Of a DNA stretch of 12,872 nucleotides, positions 1 to 5,727 are shown piece after piece. The stretch comes from Acididesulfobacillus acetoxydans (GTDB taxonomy: Bacteria > Bacillota > Desulfitobacteriia > Desulfitobacteriales > Desulfitobacteriaceae). The stretch lies in assembly GCF_900016645.1 (NCBI RefSeq), contig NZ_CDGJ01000009.1, one strand, 5' to 3'. Below the pieces are notes generated by a model. The model had not been told where the DNA came from. It made no database searches and worked only from the letters and a program-made list of their open reading frames with translations. The position numbers and the translations under genes are program-made. Within the stretch, counting starts at the first letter, position 1; the number at the start of each line of letters is the position of its first letter.

Positions 1-2
1 TC

Positions 3-119
3 GTTTACCTGGCAACCATGGAAATCACGAAGAAATGGACTATGCCCGTTCAAAATTGGGCAGAATGTATCTCACAGTTTGCGATACAATATGGGGACCG
101 GCTCAGCGGTGCCCTCTAG
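3..119 (+). CDS. IS256-family transposase, C-terminal fragment
   Basis: An open frame enters from the left edge and ends at TAG 117-119. It reads VYLAT, then MEITKKWTMPVQNWAECISQ, then FAIQYGDRLSGAL. The pattern KKWT-MP-(I/V)-x-NW followed by xxxxSQFAIxxGDR is the conserved C-terminus of mutator-type (IS256) DDE transposases, which move the element by cut-and-paste or copy-out. Only about 38 of the usual roughly 400 residues are in the window. The catalytic DDE residues lie upstream and cannot be assessed, so I cannot say whether the full gene is intact. An ATG occurs at 18-20, but the frame is open to the window edge and the family match starts before it, so this is not the start. Confidence 0.75.
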   Translation, partial: VYLATMEITKKWTMPVQNWAECISQFAIQYGDRLSGAL

Positions 120-120
120 T

Positions 121-137
121 CAGGGGCTTCGCCCCTG
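121..137 (+). terminator. Stem-loop just after the transposase stop
   Basis: CAGGGGC (121-127), loop TTC, then GCCCCTG (131-137) form a perfect 7-bp GC-rich stem one base after the transposase stop codon. Only a weak T-containing stretch (GAGTTTATC) follows, so it may be an inefficient terminator or an mRNA 3'-end protector rather than a classic rho-independent terminator. Confidence 0.45.
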
Positions 138-151
138 GAGTTTATCGCCTT

Positions 152-226
152 GGTTCTGCCCGTGAGGAAATGGAGTTGGAAAGGGAAACCTCGAACAGAC
201 AGTTCCCATTTCCTCCGGCAGAAACC
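152..226. repeat. Long imperfect hairpin in the IS256 non-coding tail
   Basis: GGTTCTGCCCGTGAGGAAAT (with GG following, 152-173) is nearly the reverse complement of CCATTTCCTCCGGCAGAAAC (with C following, 206-226). The arms are about 21 nt with a small bulge and enclose a 32-nt loop. The loop itself holds GGGAA and TTCCC, which can extend the pairing. It sits between the transposase stop and the element end. This could be a structured RNA, an internal regulatory hairpin of the IS, or the trace of an older insertion. Confidence 0.5.
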
Positions 227-350
227 AGCTGGGCGCTCAGGTTGCTCTCCAGCAGAGCCCTGCCCTCCCAGATTGGCAAGAGCCAGCTATATTCTAACCC
301 AAAAATCGTTTGAGCAAAGATTCCATTTACACAAAATAATTTACATTCCC

Positions 351-510
351 CGGCCAAAGCCCGTAATCCATCCAAACCCGGCATGTAACGGCGATCCTTG
401 TGCCGCCTGCCGCCGAGTCGGCGGCGTTCCTCATGCGGCTTGGCGCCGGACACCGTTTCAAATCCGTCTGGGCTGGGACTCACTTCTTTGCCAAAGCTCA
501 CGTTCTTCAC
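351..510 (-). pseudogene. Acyltransferase-3 family gene, 5' fragment cut by the IS256 element
   Basis: On the minus strand, residues RRYMPGLDGLRALA (about 390-352) match the signature N-terminus of acyltransferase family 3 (OatA/YrhL-type membrane O-acyltransferases, usually RYMPGLDGLRALAV before the first membrane helix). The similarity stops exactly where the IS256-like end begins (GGGAATGTAAATTA), so the rest of this 350-600 residue membrane enzyme is missing. Possible starts are GTG 510, GTG 501 (preceded by GGGGAG) or the ATG within RRYMPG. The frame happens to stay open through the IS to position 142, but that extension is chimeric. No function should be expected. Confidence 0.55.
409..425. 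repeat. Short perfect palindrome
   Basis: GCCGCCGA, a central G, then TCGGCGGC form 8-bp perfect arms. It lies within the upstream part of the acyltransferase fragment, where the minus strand reads an Arg/Gly-rich segment (RRRLGGRR). It could fold as a tight hairpin, but a one-base centre is too small for an RNA loop without opening pairs. It may be a protein-binding palindrome or chance in GC-rich DNA. Confidence 0.3.
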
Positions 511-1332
511 TCCCCACGTTCTACCGAAAAATTCCCTCTCGCTTTAATAACGGAATATCTTCTTCCCATGTCACAGTCAAAAACAAACCCCAAACGGAAC
601 TATCACCCCGAGCACCGGCCCCACACTTGAAATAGAGGCCACCCCGGACACGGGCGCCACTACGGATGCGAACTTTAACCCGAACACAAAGGCCACTCTG
701 GGCGCGAACACCACCCTGACGCGCTTGTTACCCCGGATGTACTCGTCACCCCTAGCGTGCTCGTTACTCGAGCGCGGACTCTACAGCCCCCGGACAACCC
801 CAAATATCCAATAGTACTACCTCTTTCTCCTTTTTCCCCTCAAGAATATCAAGTTTCTCTCCCCGGTACTTTACAGAACCCTTAAAAATACTTACGGAAA
901 GGTTACGCCGGCGCTAAATTACGGAAAAGAAAATAAGCCTGTTGACCTTTACTCAAAAGACCAACAGGCTGCCACAAAACTCCAACCCATTTTCAGCTTA
1001 CAATCCCTTTTTCACCGACCTGTACACCCCCGAAGCATCTCTCACCGGCATGCTATGCTTCGGCTCCCTCTTTCACCCGCTTAGCTACGAGAAGCCCCGG
1101 CCGCCCGCACGTAGGATCAACCGGCATATCGCACGTCGCTCGGACCGCCCTCCATGATCCCCGGAGTCACTTCTGACAGACGGAGACCGTTTGTGCTCAG
1201 GTGGCTCATGCAACCTTTAGCCACCCCCAGAGCCACCTTCTGCCTGACGGGGACCCTCGGCTTAGTCAGCCCCAAAACCCCCGGACCGCCCGCGTGAGTT
1301 CCCGCGTGCCTGATACGTACCGGTCCTACGCG
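511..1332. other. Gene-poor, C-rich region with inverted repeats
   Basis: Apart from the Thr/Pro-rich remnant, I see no supportable gene here on either strand. Inverted repeats are present: AGCCTGTTG 936-944 with CAACAGGCT 962-970 (9 bp, 17-nt loop); CCGAAGCAT 1030-1038 with ATGCTTCGG 1055-1063 (9 bp, the loop containing GCATGC); and AGGTGGCT 1199-1206 with AGCCACCT 1231-1238. The decamer CGGACCGCCC occurs at 1141 and 1282. The region looks like an accumulation of decayed mobile-element sequence between the IS256 end and the helicase stub. Confidence 0.5.
572..885 (+). pseudogene. Thr/Pro-rich low-complexity reading frame, frameshifted
   Basis: I do not recognise this by family. From the stop at 548-550 one frame is open and reads TPNGTITPSTGPTLEIEATP followed by a Thr/Asn/Asp-rich stretch up to about 718. 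The next frame then continues smoothly from 721 with ALVTPDVLVTPSVLVTRART and a Pro-rich tail, stopping at TAA 883-885. The similar TP-containing composition across the shift suggests one degraded gene with a frameshift near 718. There is no start codon or ribosome binding site at its head. The alternative is non-coding C-rich DNA that is open by chance. Confidence 0.3.
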
Positions 1333-1390
1333 CTAACTGGAATAACCTTCCAGCAGCCGTGTGAGTTCCCGCGTGCCTGATACGTACCGG
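1294..1390. repeat. 30-bp perfect direct repeat, two copies
   Basis: The 30-nt sequence starting GTGAGTTCCCGCGTGCCTGA and ending TACGTACCGG occurs at 1294-1323 and again at 1361-1390, separated by 37 nt. The right copy encodes RYVSGTRELT near the C-terminus of the helicase stub on the minus strand. The left copy lies just past its stop codon. It therefore looks like a partial tandem duplication of the gene's 3' end rather than a regulatory array. Confidence 0.85.
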
Positions 1391-1620
1391 ACTTTGCTCC
1401 ACTCGCGGGGATAGAGCCTCCGATAAGCGAGGCACCCAAAACGCTCGTCGATTAACATCACGATTCCCCGGTCCGTCTTCGTCCGGATCACCCGCCCCGC
1501 AGCCCGCAACACCTTATTGAATCCCCGATACATATAGGCAAATTCAAAGCCTTGCCCCGAACTCTCCTGATAATAAGAACGGATGAGTTCGCGTTCCGGA
1601 TAGATTTGCGGTAAGCCCAC
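1333..1620 (-). pseudogene. DinG/Rad3-like superfamily 2 DNA helicase, C-terminal stub
   Basis: The 95-residue frame begins VGLPQIYPERELIRSYYQ and contains KVLRAAGRVIRTKTDRG (about residues 36-52), then IVMLIDERF and the Y..LYPREW tail. This is the C-terminal helicase domain of XPD/DinG-type enzymes, including motif VI (usually QAxGRxIR, here with Arg in place of the leading Gln) and the LIDxRF strand. The ATPase core and Fe-S domain (several hundred residues) are missing. Upstream in the same frame a stop appears within about 11 codons. The first codon is GTG at 1620 with no convincing ribosome binding site. It is a decayed remnant. A housekeeping or type IV CRISPR DinG role is not supported, because no type IV genes are nearby. 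Confidence 0.75.
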
Positions 1621-1787
1621 CCGCCACTCCCAAGAACTTCCGCAAGGCCTTCAGCAGGAGGGCGGGCCGCGCTTTCTCCGCATAACCCCAATCCCCGCGG
1701 TCGGCAACGGGCAGGAAAAACTGCTCTCTTTGGGCGGCGGCTAAAAAACTAACTGACTTATTGTATAGGCTTGCCGTCTGTTTCTAA
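1621..1787 (-). pseudogene. Unrecognised reading-frame fragment upstream of the helicase stub
   Basis: On the minus strand a different frame from the helicase is open from just after TAG (about 1788) and reads SLYNKSVSFLAAAQREQFFL, then PVADRGDWGYAEKARPALLL, then KALRKFLGVAGG, reaching the helicase join near 1620. Its composition looks coding (charged helix-forming stretches, no low complexity), but I do not recognise the family. It is either an earlier part of the same decayed gene, shifted out of frame, or a piece of another gene joined by deletion. It overlaps the promoter region of the divergent regulator, so it is unlikely to be active. Confidence 0.35.
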
Positions 1788-1799
1788 TCGTAGTATTAT
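1771..1799 (+). promoter_or_regulatory. Sigma-70-type promoter for the AsnC-LysE operon
   Basis: TTGCCG (1771-1776; four of six matches to TTGACA) and TATTAT (1794-1799; five of six to TATAAT) are separated by exactly 17 nt. A start near 1806 would leave a leader of about 29 nt before the TTG start at 1835. The leader carries AAGGTGA (1822-1828) as ribosome binding site. Lrp/AsnC proteins often autoregulate, so an operator may overlap this promoter, but I cannot identify one. Confidence 0.55.
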
Positions 1800-1834
1800 G
1801 ATGGCGTAAGCAAATGAAACGAAGGTGAACTTGA

Positions 1835-2317
1835 TTGGATTCGATTGATTTGAAGGCCATATCTGAGTTAATGACGAATGGCCGCACGTCCTGGGCAGAA
1901 CTTGCCAACTGTCTAGGACTGTCAAGCCCAGCCACAGCCGAACGGGTGCATCGGCTAGAAGAGCAAGGGGTAATTAGAGGATTCACGGCTCTCGTCGAAC
2001 CCGAAGCCGTGGGTTGTGGTCTGGCGGCTTTCGTGGCTGTTACCTTGGACCGTCCGGAACACCGGAATCCCTTTTTGCAGCGAATTTCGGAGATGCGAGA
2101 AATACAGGAGTGCCACCATGTCGCCGGAGAGGATGATTACCTTCTGAAGGTGCGATGTCGGGGAACGCGAGACCTGGAACGGGTGGTCAGCGAAGAGATT
2201 AAAGACATACCCGGTGTCGCAAGAACTCGAACAACCATTGTGATGAGCACCCACAAAGAGACTCCCGTGCTTCCGATGTTTCCGGAACACGTGGTTGATG
2301 TTTCGACTCGGAAGTAG
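1835..2317 (+). CDS. Lrp/AsnC family transcriptional regulator
   Basis: This 160-residue protein has the standard Lrp/AsnC layout and size. An N-terminal winged helix-turn-helix spans about residues 5-50 (WAELANCLGLSSPATAERVHRLEEQGVI at 20-47). A RAM ligand-binding/oligomerisation domain covers about 62-140, with the hallmark VAGEDDYLLKV (96-106). Such proteins are cytoplasmic, form dimers to octamers, bind amino acids and control amino-acid metabolism or export. The TTG start at 1835 is supported by AAGGTGA six bases upstream and by starting directly at the family's first helix (DSIDLKAISEL). The next gene is a LysE-type exporter 15 nt downstream, so the likely role is amino-acid-responsive control of that exporter. 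The specific effector is unknown. Confidence 0.9.
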   Translation: MDSIDLKAISELMTNGRTSWAELANCLGLSSPATAERVHRLEEQGVIRGFTALVEPEAVGCGLAAFVAVTLDRPEHRNPFLQRISEMREIQECHHVAGEDDYLLKVRCRGTRDLERVVSEEIKDIPGVARTRTTIVMSTHKETPVLPMFPEHVVDVSTRK

Positions 2318-2332
2318 AGGGGAGTCGGTTTA

Positions 2333-2956
2333 ATGGATTTTCTTTTGAGGGGCCTCATCATCGGCGTGTCAATCGCCGCTCCGGTCGGTCCGATTGGCCT
2401 TCTGTGTATCCAGCGCACTCTAATGCAAGGTCGAATATCCGGGTTCCTAAGCGGTCTGGGTGCGGCCACGGCGGACGCTGTGTACGGCGGCATAGTCGGT
2501 TTCGGCATTAATCTTGTATCGAGCTTCTTGATGGACCAGCGAATATGGATTCATTTGACAGGCGGCGCTTTATTGCTTTTGCTAGGAATAAAAGGCCTCT
2601 TTGCCAGGCCCGCTGAACGGGCCGCGCAGACAAAAACCCCTGTGCGCGGATTGTGGTGGAGCTATCTGTCCACCTTTGTACTCACACTCGCCAATCCCAT
2701 GACCATCTTATCCTTTGTGGCCGTGTTTGCCGCGCTTGGCGTCGCCAACTCCTCCCACCAATACTTGCGTGCCACTTTAACCGTGAGCGGGGTCTTCCTT
2801 GGCAGCGCTCTCTGGTGGCTGATTCTGAGTGGCGTTGCCGCCCGGCTTAAAGGAAAACTCAATAGATCAGCCCTCGTGTGGATTGGCAGATTATCCGCGG
2901 CCATCATTATCGGGTTCGGAATCTTCGGCATCGTAAGTTCCGGCGTCGTCGCTTGA
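2333..2956 (+). CDS. LysE/RhtB family amino-acid exporter
   Basis: This is a 207-residue, very hydrophobic inner-membrane protein with about six membrane segments (roughly 4-24, 37-60, 71-90, 110-135, 147-168, 183-203). It carries the family's N-terminal GxSIAAPVGPIGLLCIQRTL region and the conserved LANPMTI motif (119-125) at the start of the fourth segment. Length matches LysE/RhtB exporters, which expel amino acids or related small molecules using the proton motive force. The start is ATG 2333, preceded by AGGGGAG at suitable spacing. It forms an operon with the Lrp/AsnC regulator. It converges with cmr6, with only 44 nt between the two stop codons and no clear terminator in the gap. The substrate cannot be assigned. 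Confidence 0.9.
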   Translation: MDFLLRGLIIGVSIAAPVGPIGLLCIQRTLMQGRISGFLSGLGAATADAVYGGIVGFGINLVSSFLMDQRIWIHLTGGALLLLLGIKGLFARPAERAAQTKTPVRGLWWSYLSTFVLTLANPMTILSFVAVFAALGVANSSHQYLRATLTVSGVFLGSALWWLILSGVAARLKGKLNRSALVWIGRLSAAIIIGFGIFGIVSSGVVA

Positions 2957-3000
2957 TGCTCGCGACTCCAACACCTCCAGCCCACCCCCGTACACGTCAC

Positions 3001-4344
3001 TCAGGACATGAAACCGTAGCCGACCGCTGTCTTGGCACCTATCCCCTGCTCTTTCAAAGCTTGTTCTAACCCTGTACGTGCCACCTCCAAAACTCTCTTG
3101 CCGGCGAAACACCCAGATTTTATTTCGACATTGTCCTCTTTTCGAATGGCCAGGGTAAAACGAAACTCTGTCTTCTTTCCCACCGTGAGAAAAAGAATAG
3201 GATTGGGCTCGTAATAGTCCGCCGGGGCCTTATTCTTTGAACCATAGTAATCCGCGTTGTGTGGAGTCATGACGTCAACTTCAATCTCAGGGTTTCCCAG
3301 CGGGAAGGCGTCAAAAAAAAGGACGCTTCCCTTCCGGATCTCCTTCTTGTCCTCCGTTTTACCGCCAAAGAGACGGATGAATCCCTCGTCCTGCCCGGCT
3401 TTGCACGGCCGCGCCTCCTCCTGCCCGGACTTCTCTCCCCCGGACTCCTCCTGCGCGCTCTCGTCCTGCCACCCGGGTTCCTCCTGCTCCCTTCCCTCCC
3501 GCTCGGCAAAATGTTCCGCCCAGATCCAGGAGCGCGTTACGCCTTTCACCGCGCTTCCCGGAAGATAAGGAAAGCCGTAGAGGTGGTGCAAAGTAATCGA
3601 GGTTTCATAGACGGAGGCGCCACCTAAGCCGACGACCACCCTCCACTCCGGTTTTGCCGTAAAACTCAGGGTTTCGAAACCCAAGTCCAAAATACTCTTC
3701 TCCCGCCGCGCTAGGATCTCGGGCAACCGACAGAAAGAAAACTCGGGGGCAAGAGTTCCGGACAAGAGTCCCCTCTGGTCATGCTGGACGACGACAAATC
3801 TTTCTTTCTCAGCCCCGCCTTTGCGGCCATTTTGGACAAGTGGAAATTTGTTCAGCCGCAAGTAATAATTCTCAAACTTCACTTCACTTTCTGCCAGAAG
3901 CTCTCTCGTGTCCCGGGGGATATACCGGGGAACCTCACGCTCCGCGGGAAAATAACCCCCTCCTTCCCGCCGTCCCTGTGTCCCGTTCATATTCCAGTTA
4001 CCCGCGCCTGCCCTCATCTCCGCATCCCCTCTGCGCGGTCCACCCTGCGCCGCCGCTTGGGGCCTGAGGGGCGGAATCCCCTTCTCGTTACGTTTATATT
4101 CGTGAACCGGAGTTCTCTCCTCCCTGCAAAGACTGACAGCATTCACTTGGCTCGGGTTTCCCTCACGGATCACGGTGAACTCCACTTCGGCCCCAAGAGC
4201 AAGCTGATTCTTAAGCTGATTGTTCTCCGAAGCCAGATCGAAACTGTACTTTTTCCCATCTTCACCCAGTATGATCCCTTTTCCCCGTTCACAGGAAAAC
4301 TGAAATATCCTTAATCTTTTACGATTCATCTCTCCCACCCTCAA
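3001..4344 (-). CDS. cmr6: Cmr6, with cold-shock-like N-terminal domain and acidic insertion
   Basis: Cmr6 is the Cas7-like RAMP subunit at the tail of the type III-B backbone, where it contacts the crRNA 3' region. The core spans about residues 140-447: VPRYIPRDTRELL, ETSITLHHLYGFPYLPGSAVKGVTRSW (247-273, the RAMP glycine/SxVKG motif), FIRLFGG, VLFFDAFP, and the C-terminal GIGAKTAVGYGFM loop (435-446). At 447 residues it is much longer than usual (roughly 240-340). Residues 9-72 resemble a cold-shock OB fold (RIFQFSCERGKGIILGEDG at the start; LALGAEVEFTV and QVNAVSL at the end), though the aromatic RNP1/RNP2 residues are diverged. Residues 73-135 are a Gly/Arg-rich linker. Residues 281-320 are an acidic Gln/Glu insertion. 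Three starts are possible: TTG 4344 (overlapping the cmr5 stop by 4 nt), GTG 4338 (GAGGAG 8 nt upstream) or ATG 4329. All keep the extra domain. Confidence 0.9.
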   Translation of the reverse strand: MRVGEMNRKRLRIFQFSCERGKGIILGEDGKKYSFDLASENNQLKNQLALGAEVEFTVIREGNPSQVNAVSLCREERTPVHEYKRNEKGIPPLRPQAAAQGGPRRGDAEMRAGAGNWNMNGTQGRREGGGYFPAEREVPRYIPRDTRELLAESEVKFENYYLRLNKFPLVQNGRKGGAEKERFVVVQHDQRGLLSGTLAPEFSFCRLPEILARREKSILDLGFETLSFTAKPEWRVVVGLGGASVYETSITLHHLYGFPYLPGSAVKGVTRSWIWAEHFAEREGREQEEPGWQDESAQEESGGEKSGQEEARPCKAGQDEGFIRLFGGKTEDKKEIRKGSVLFFDAFPLGNPEIEVDVMTPHNADYYGSKNKAPADYYEPNPILFLTVGKKTEFRFTLAIRKEDNVEIKSGCFAGKRVLEVARTGLEQALKEQGIGAKTAVGYGFMS

Positions 4345-4769
4345 TTCTCCTCAGGCTCACCCTCAATTAACCCTTCGGCAAAGCGCCGCAGCCAACTGAA
4401 AAGGCCCAAGACCTCCACCGTAACTGACCGGTATTGGGGCGACGGCAGGGTTATGACCTCTTCAACCAAATCCTTCCCCTCCGTCAATAATTCCTTCTCC
4501 CGCAACCAAGCCGCAATTTGGCTGTAAATCCGACCATAAGGTGTTTCCTTTGCTCTTTGCTTTGAATCCGTCCCCATTTTTGAGCGGACAAATGCCAGAG
4601 TAGCCGCCAACCCATTGGTCTTGATCAGCATGGGAATCTTTTTGACATAGGATTTGTATTTCTTGTCGTCAACTCCCAAAGCTTGTTTCGCCTCTTCCAC
4701 CATCTCGTAAGCCCGTGCGGCGCGGCCCTGCTCAATCAGCGAAACTCTATTTTGAACTTTGTTCGCCAT
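4341..4769 (-). CDS. cmr5: Cmr5, small subunit of the Cmr complex
   Basis: Cmr5 is the small helical subunit (Cas11-like) that lines the minor filament of the Cmr effector complex and stabilises the crRNA-target duplex. This 142-residue protein shows the family's conserved EQGRAARAYE (13-22) and YVKKIPMLIKTNGLAATLAFVRSK (41-64) segments, followed by a helical C-terminus. The length is normal. The ATG at 4769 has GGAGGTG seven bases upstream, inside the end of cmr4; the two genes overlap by 23 nt, suggesting translational coupling. Its stop overlaps the first possible cmr6 start by 4 nt. There is nothing unusual in the sequence. Confidence 0.93.
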   Translation of the reverse strand: MANKVQNRVSLIEQGRAARAYEMVEEAKQALGVDDKKYKSYVKKIPMLIKTNGLAATLAFVRSKMGTDSKQRAKETPYGRIYSQIAAWLREKELLTEGKDLVEEVITLPSPQYRSVTVEVLGLFSWLRRFAEGLIEGEPEEN

Positions 4770-5706
4770 GGTCCTTCACCTCCAAGAGATTATCCCCAAG
4801 ACCTACGAGCCCCTTGCCAATCGTCGCGTCCCCGCCGATCTGTACTAGCGGCGGCAGGTTTTCTTGAAAAAACCTTAAAACTGCCTTTTCCCCGTCTGTG
4901 AAGACACCCTTCTTGACATTAAAGACCGGTGCCGTCAAAACAAGTGAGTAAAGAACTGTCTCCGCGGGTAGGTATTCCTCGGTAAAAAGTGCTCCTTTCT
5001 CAACCGTACCAGTCTTTTGGTCGATTTTCGTCCTGGTTATGACCTCTGTCGACATTTGGACAAAATCACTAAAATCGTCGTCACTCAGAACCAGCAGATC
5101 CCGGGTCATCTTACTGCGCAGGTAGTCAAAAGAAGGCCCTTGCGGCAAACTAACTTCAGCGAGCCAGCCCGCAAGGCGGCTGCAAGCGGCGTCGGGCCGA
5201 GCCTCGAAGGTATACTCCTCAAGAACGATTTTCCCTGACTTTGCCCCAACGTAGAGAGAACACCCATCCGGCGTCGAGTTTGTCGCTGGTACGTCCCACG
5301 CCTGGGCAACATCGGCAAGGAGCAGATCGTTTTTAAACCTCTCCAAAACCTGGGGACAGGTGACCCAGGCATAGACCCCTTTGACAGATCGCACAGGGAA
5401 CAGCAGAACCCGGGCATCGGTTAAACCCAGGGCTGCCGCGTATTCTCCGCCGGTCTCAGGACCGAAAACGAGGGCCATGCTCTCTTCCCTTGCCTCCCCG
5501 CTTAATTCACGCCCTTGAAAATATAGCCTTTCCCTTCGTCTCACGGCGTCTCGCAGGCTCCCTTTGAGCCCGGAAGCCTCGATCTTCGGAAAGCCGGTGT
5601 GGCGCTCTCTCTGGATCGGCAGATCCACAATGCCAAGATCGCTGCCGCTGCCGGCATGGACTGACGATTCGCAGAACAGGAAAACGGGTCTCGCCAATTT
5701 GTACAT
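4747..5706 (-). CDS. cmr4: Cmr4, Cas7-like backbone subunit and target-RNA nuclease
   Basis: Cmr4 polymerises along the crRNA and cuts the bound target RNA at 6-nt intervals. The 319-residue protein has the hallmark SSVHAGSGSDLGIVDLPIQRE (14-34), HTGFPKIEASGLKGSLRD (36-53) and the C-terminal Gly-rich loop IGGDATIGKGLVGL (290-303). Asp28 in IVDLPIQRE aligns with the catalytic Asp26 of Pyrococcus furiosus Cmr4, recalled from family knowledge, so target-RNA cleavage should be intact. The ATG at 5706 follows AGGGAGGGG with an 8-nt spacer. It lies 21 nt after the CARF gene, the only gap in the operon, and overlaps cmr5 by 23 nt. Confidence 0.95.
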   Translation of the reverse strand: MYKLARPVFLFCESSVHAGSGSDLGIVDLPIQRERHTGFPKIEASGLKGSLRDAVRRRERLYFQGRELSGEAREESMALVFGPETGGEYAAALGLTDARVLLFPVRSVKGVYAWVTCPQVLERFKNDLLLADVAQAWDVPATNSTPDGCSLYVGAKSGKIVLEEYTFEARPDAACSRLAGWLAEVSLPQGPSFDYLRSKMTRDLLVLSDDDFSDFVQMSTEVITRTKIDQKTGTVEKGALFTEEYLPAETVLYSLVLTAPVFNVKKGVFTDGEKAVLRFFQENLPPLVQIGGDATIGKGLVGLGDNLLEVKDHGEQSSK

Positions 5707-5727
5707 CTTGTTAACCCCTCCCTCTTG

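Larger units (their letters stand above)
1..350 (+). mobile_element. Right part of an IS256-family insertion sequence
   Basis: This is the 3' portion of an IS256-family element; its left part lies outside the window. It contains the transposase C-terminus (3-119), a stem-loop right after the stop (121-137), a long imperfect hairpin (152-226) and an AT-rich end at 323-350. That end, TTTACACAAAATAATTTACA followed by TTCCC, resembles terminal inverted repeats common in Firmicute IS256 members. Just beyond it, the minus strand resumes as the start of an acyltransferase-3 reading frame, which places the element boundary at about 350. The partner inverted repeat and target duplication are not visible, so the exact end is inferred. 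Confidence 0.65.

Noticed and set aside
142..510. A single intact 122-residue gene on the minus strand
   Set aside because: It is a chimera: acyltransferase N-terminus up to about 351, then IS256 non-coding DNA that is open by chance.
1294..1390. A second, one-spacer CRISPR with 30-nt repeats and a 37-nt spacer
   Set aside because: The repeat is unrelated to the real array, lacks the GTTTCAAT/ATTGAAAC end, and one copy encodes conserved-position helicase residues. Tandem duplication explains it better.
1333..1620. Type IV CRISPR-associated DinG
   Set aside because: Only a C-terminal stub remains and there are no csf genes nearby; the locus is clearly type III-B.
2957..3000. Bidirectional terminator between the LysE gene and cmr6
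   Set aside because: The 44-nt gap has no clear stem-loop with a T-tract on either strand.
3257..3627. Leu/Pro/Ser-rich plus-strand frames opposite cmr6
   Set aside because: They are shadows of the GC-rich QEE repeat region of cmr6, with no ribosome binding site or family match.
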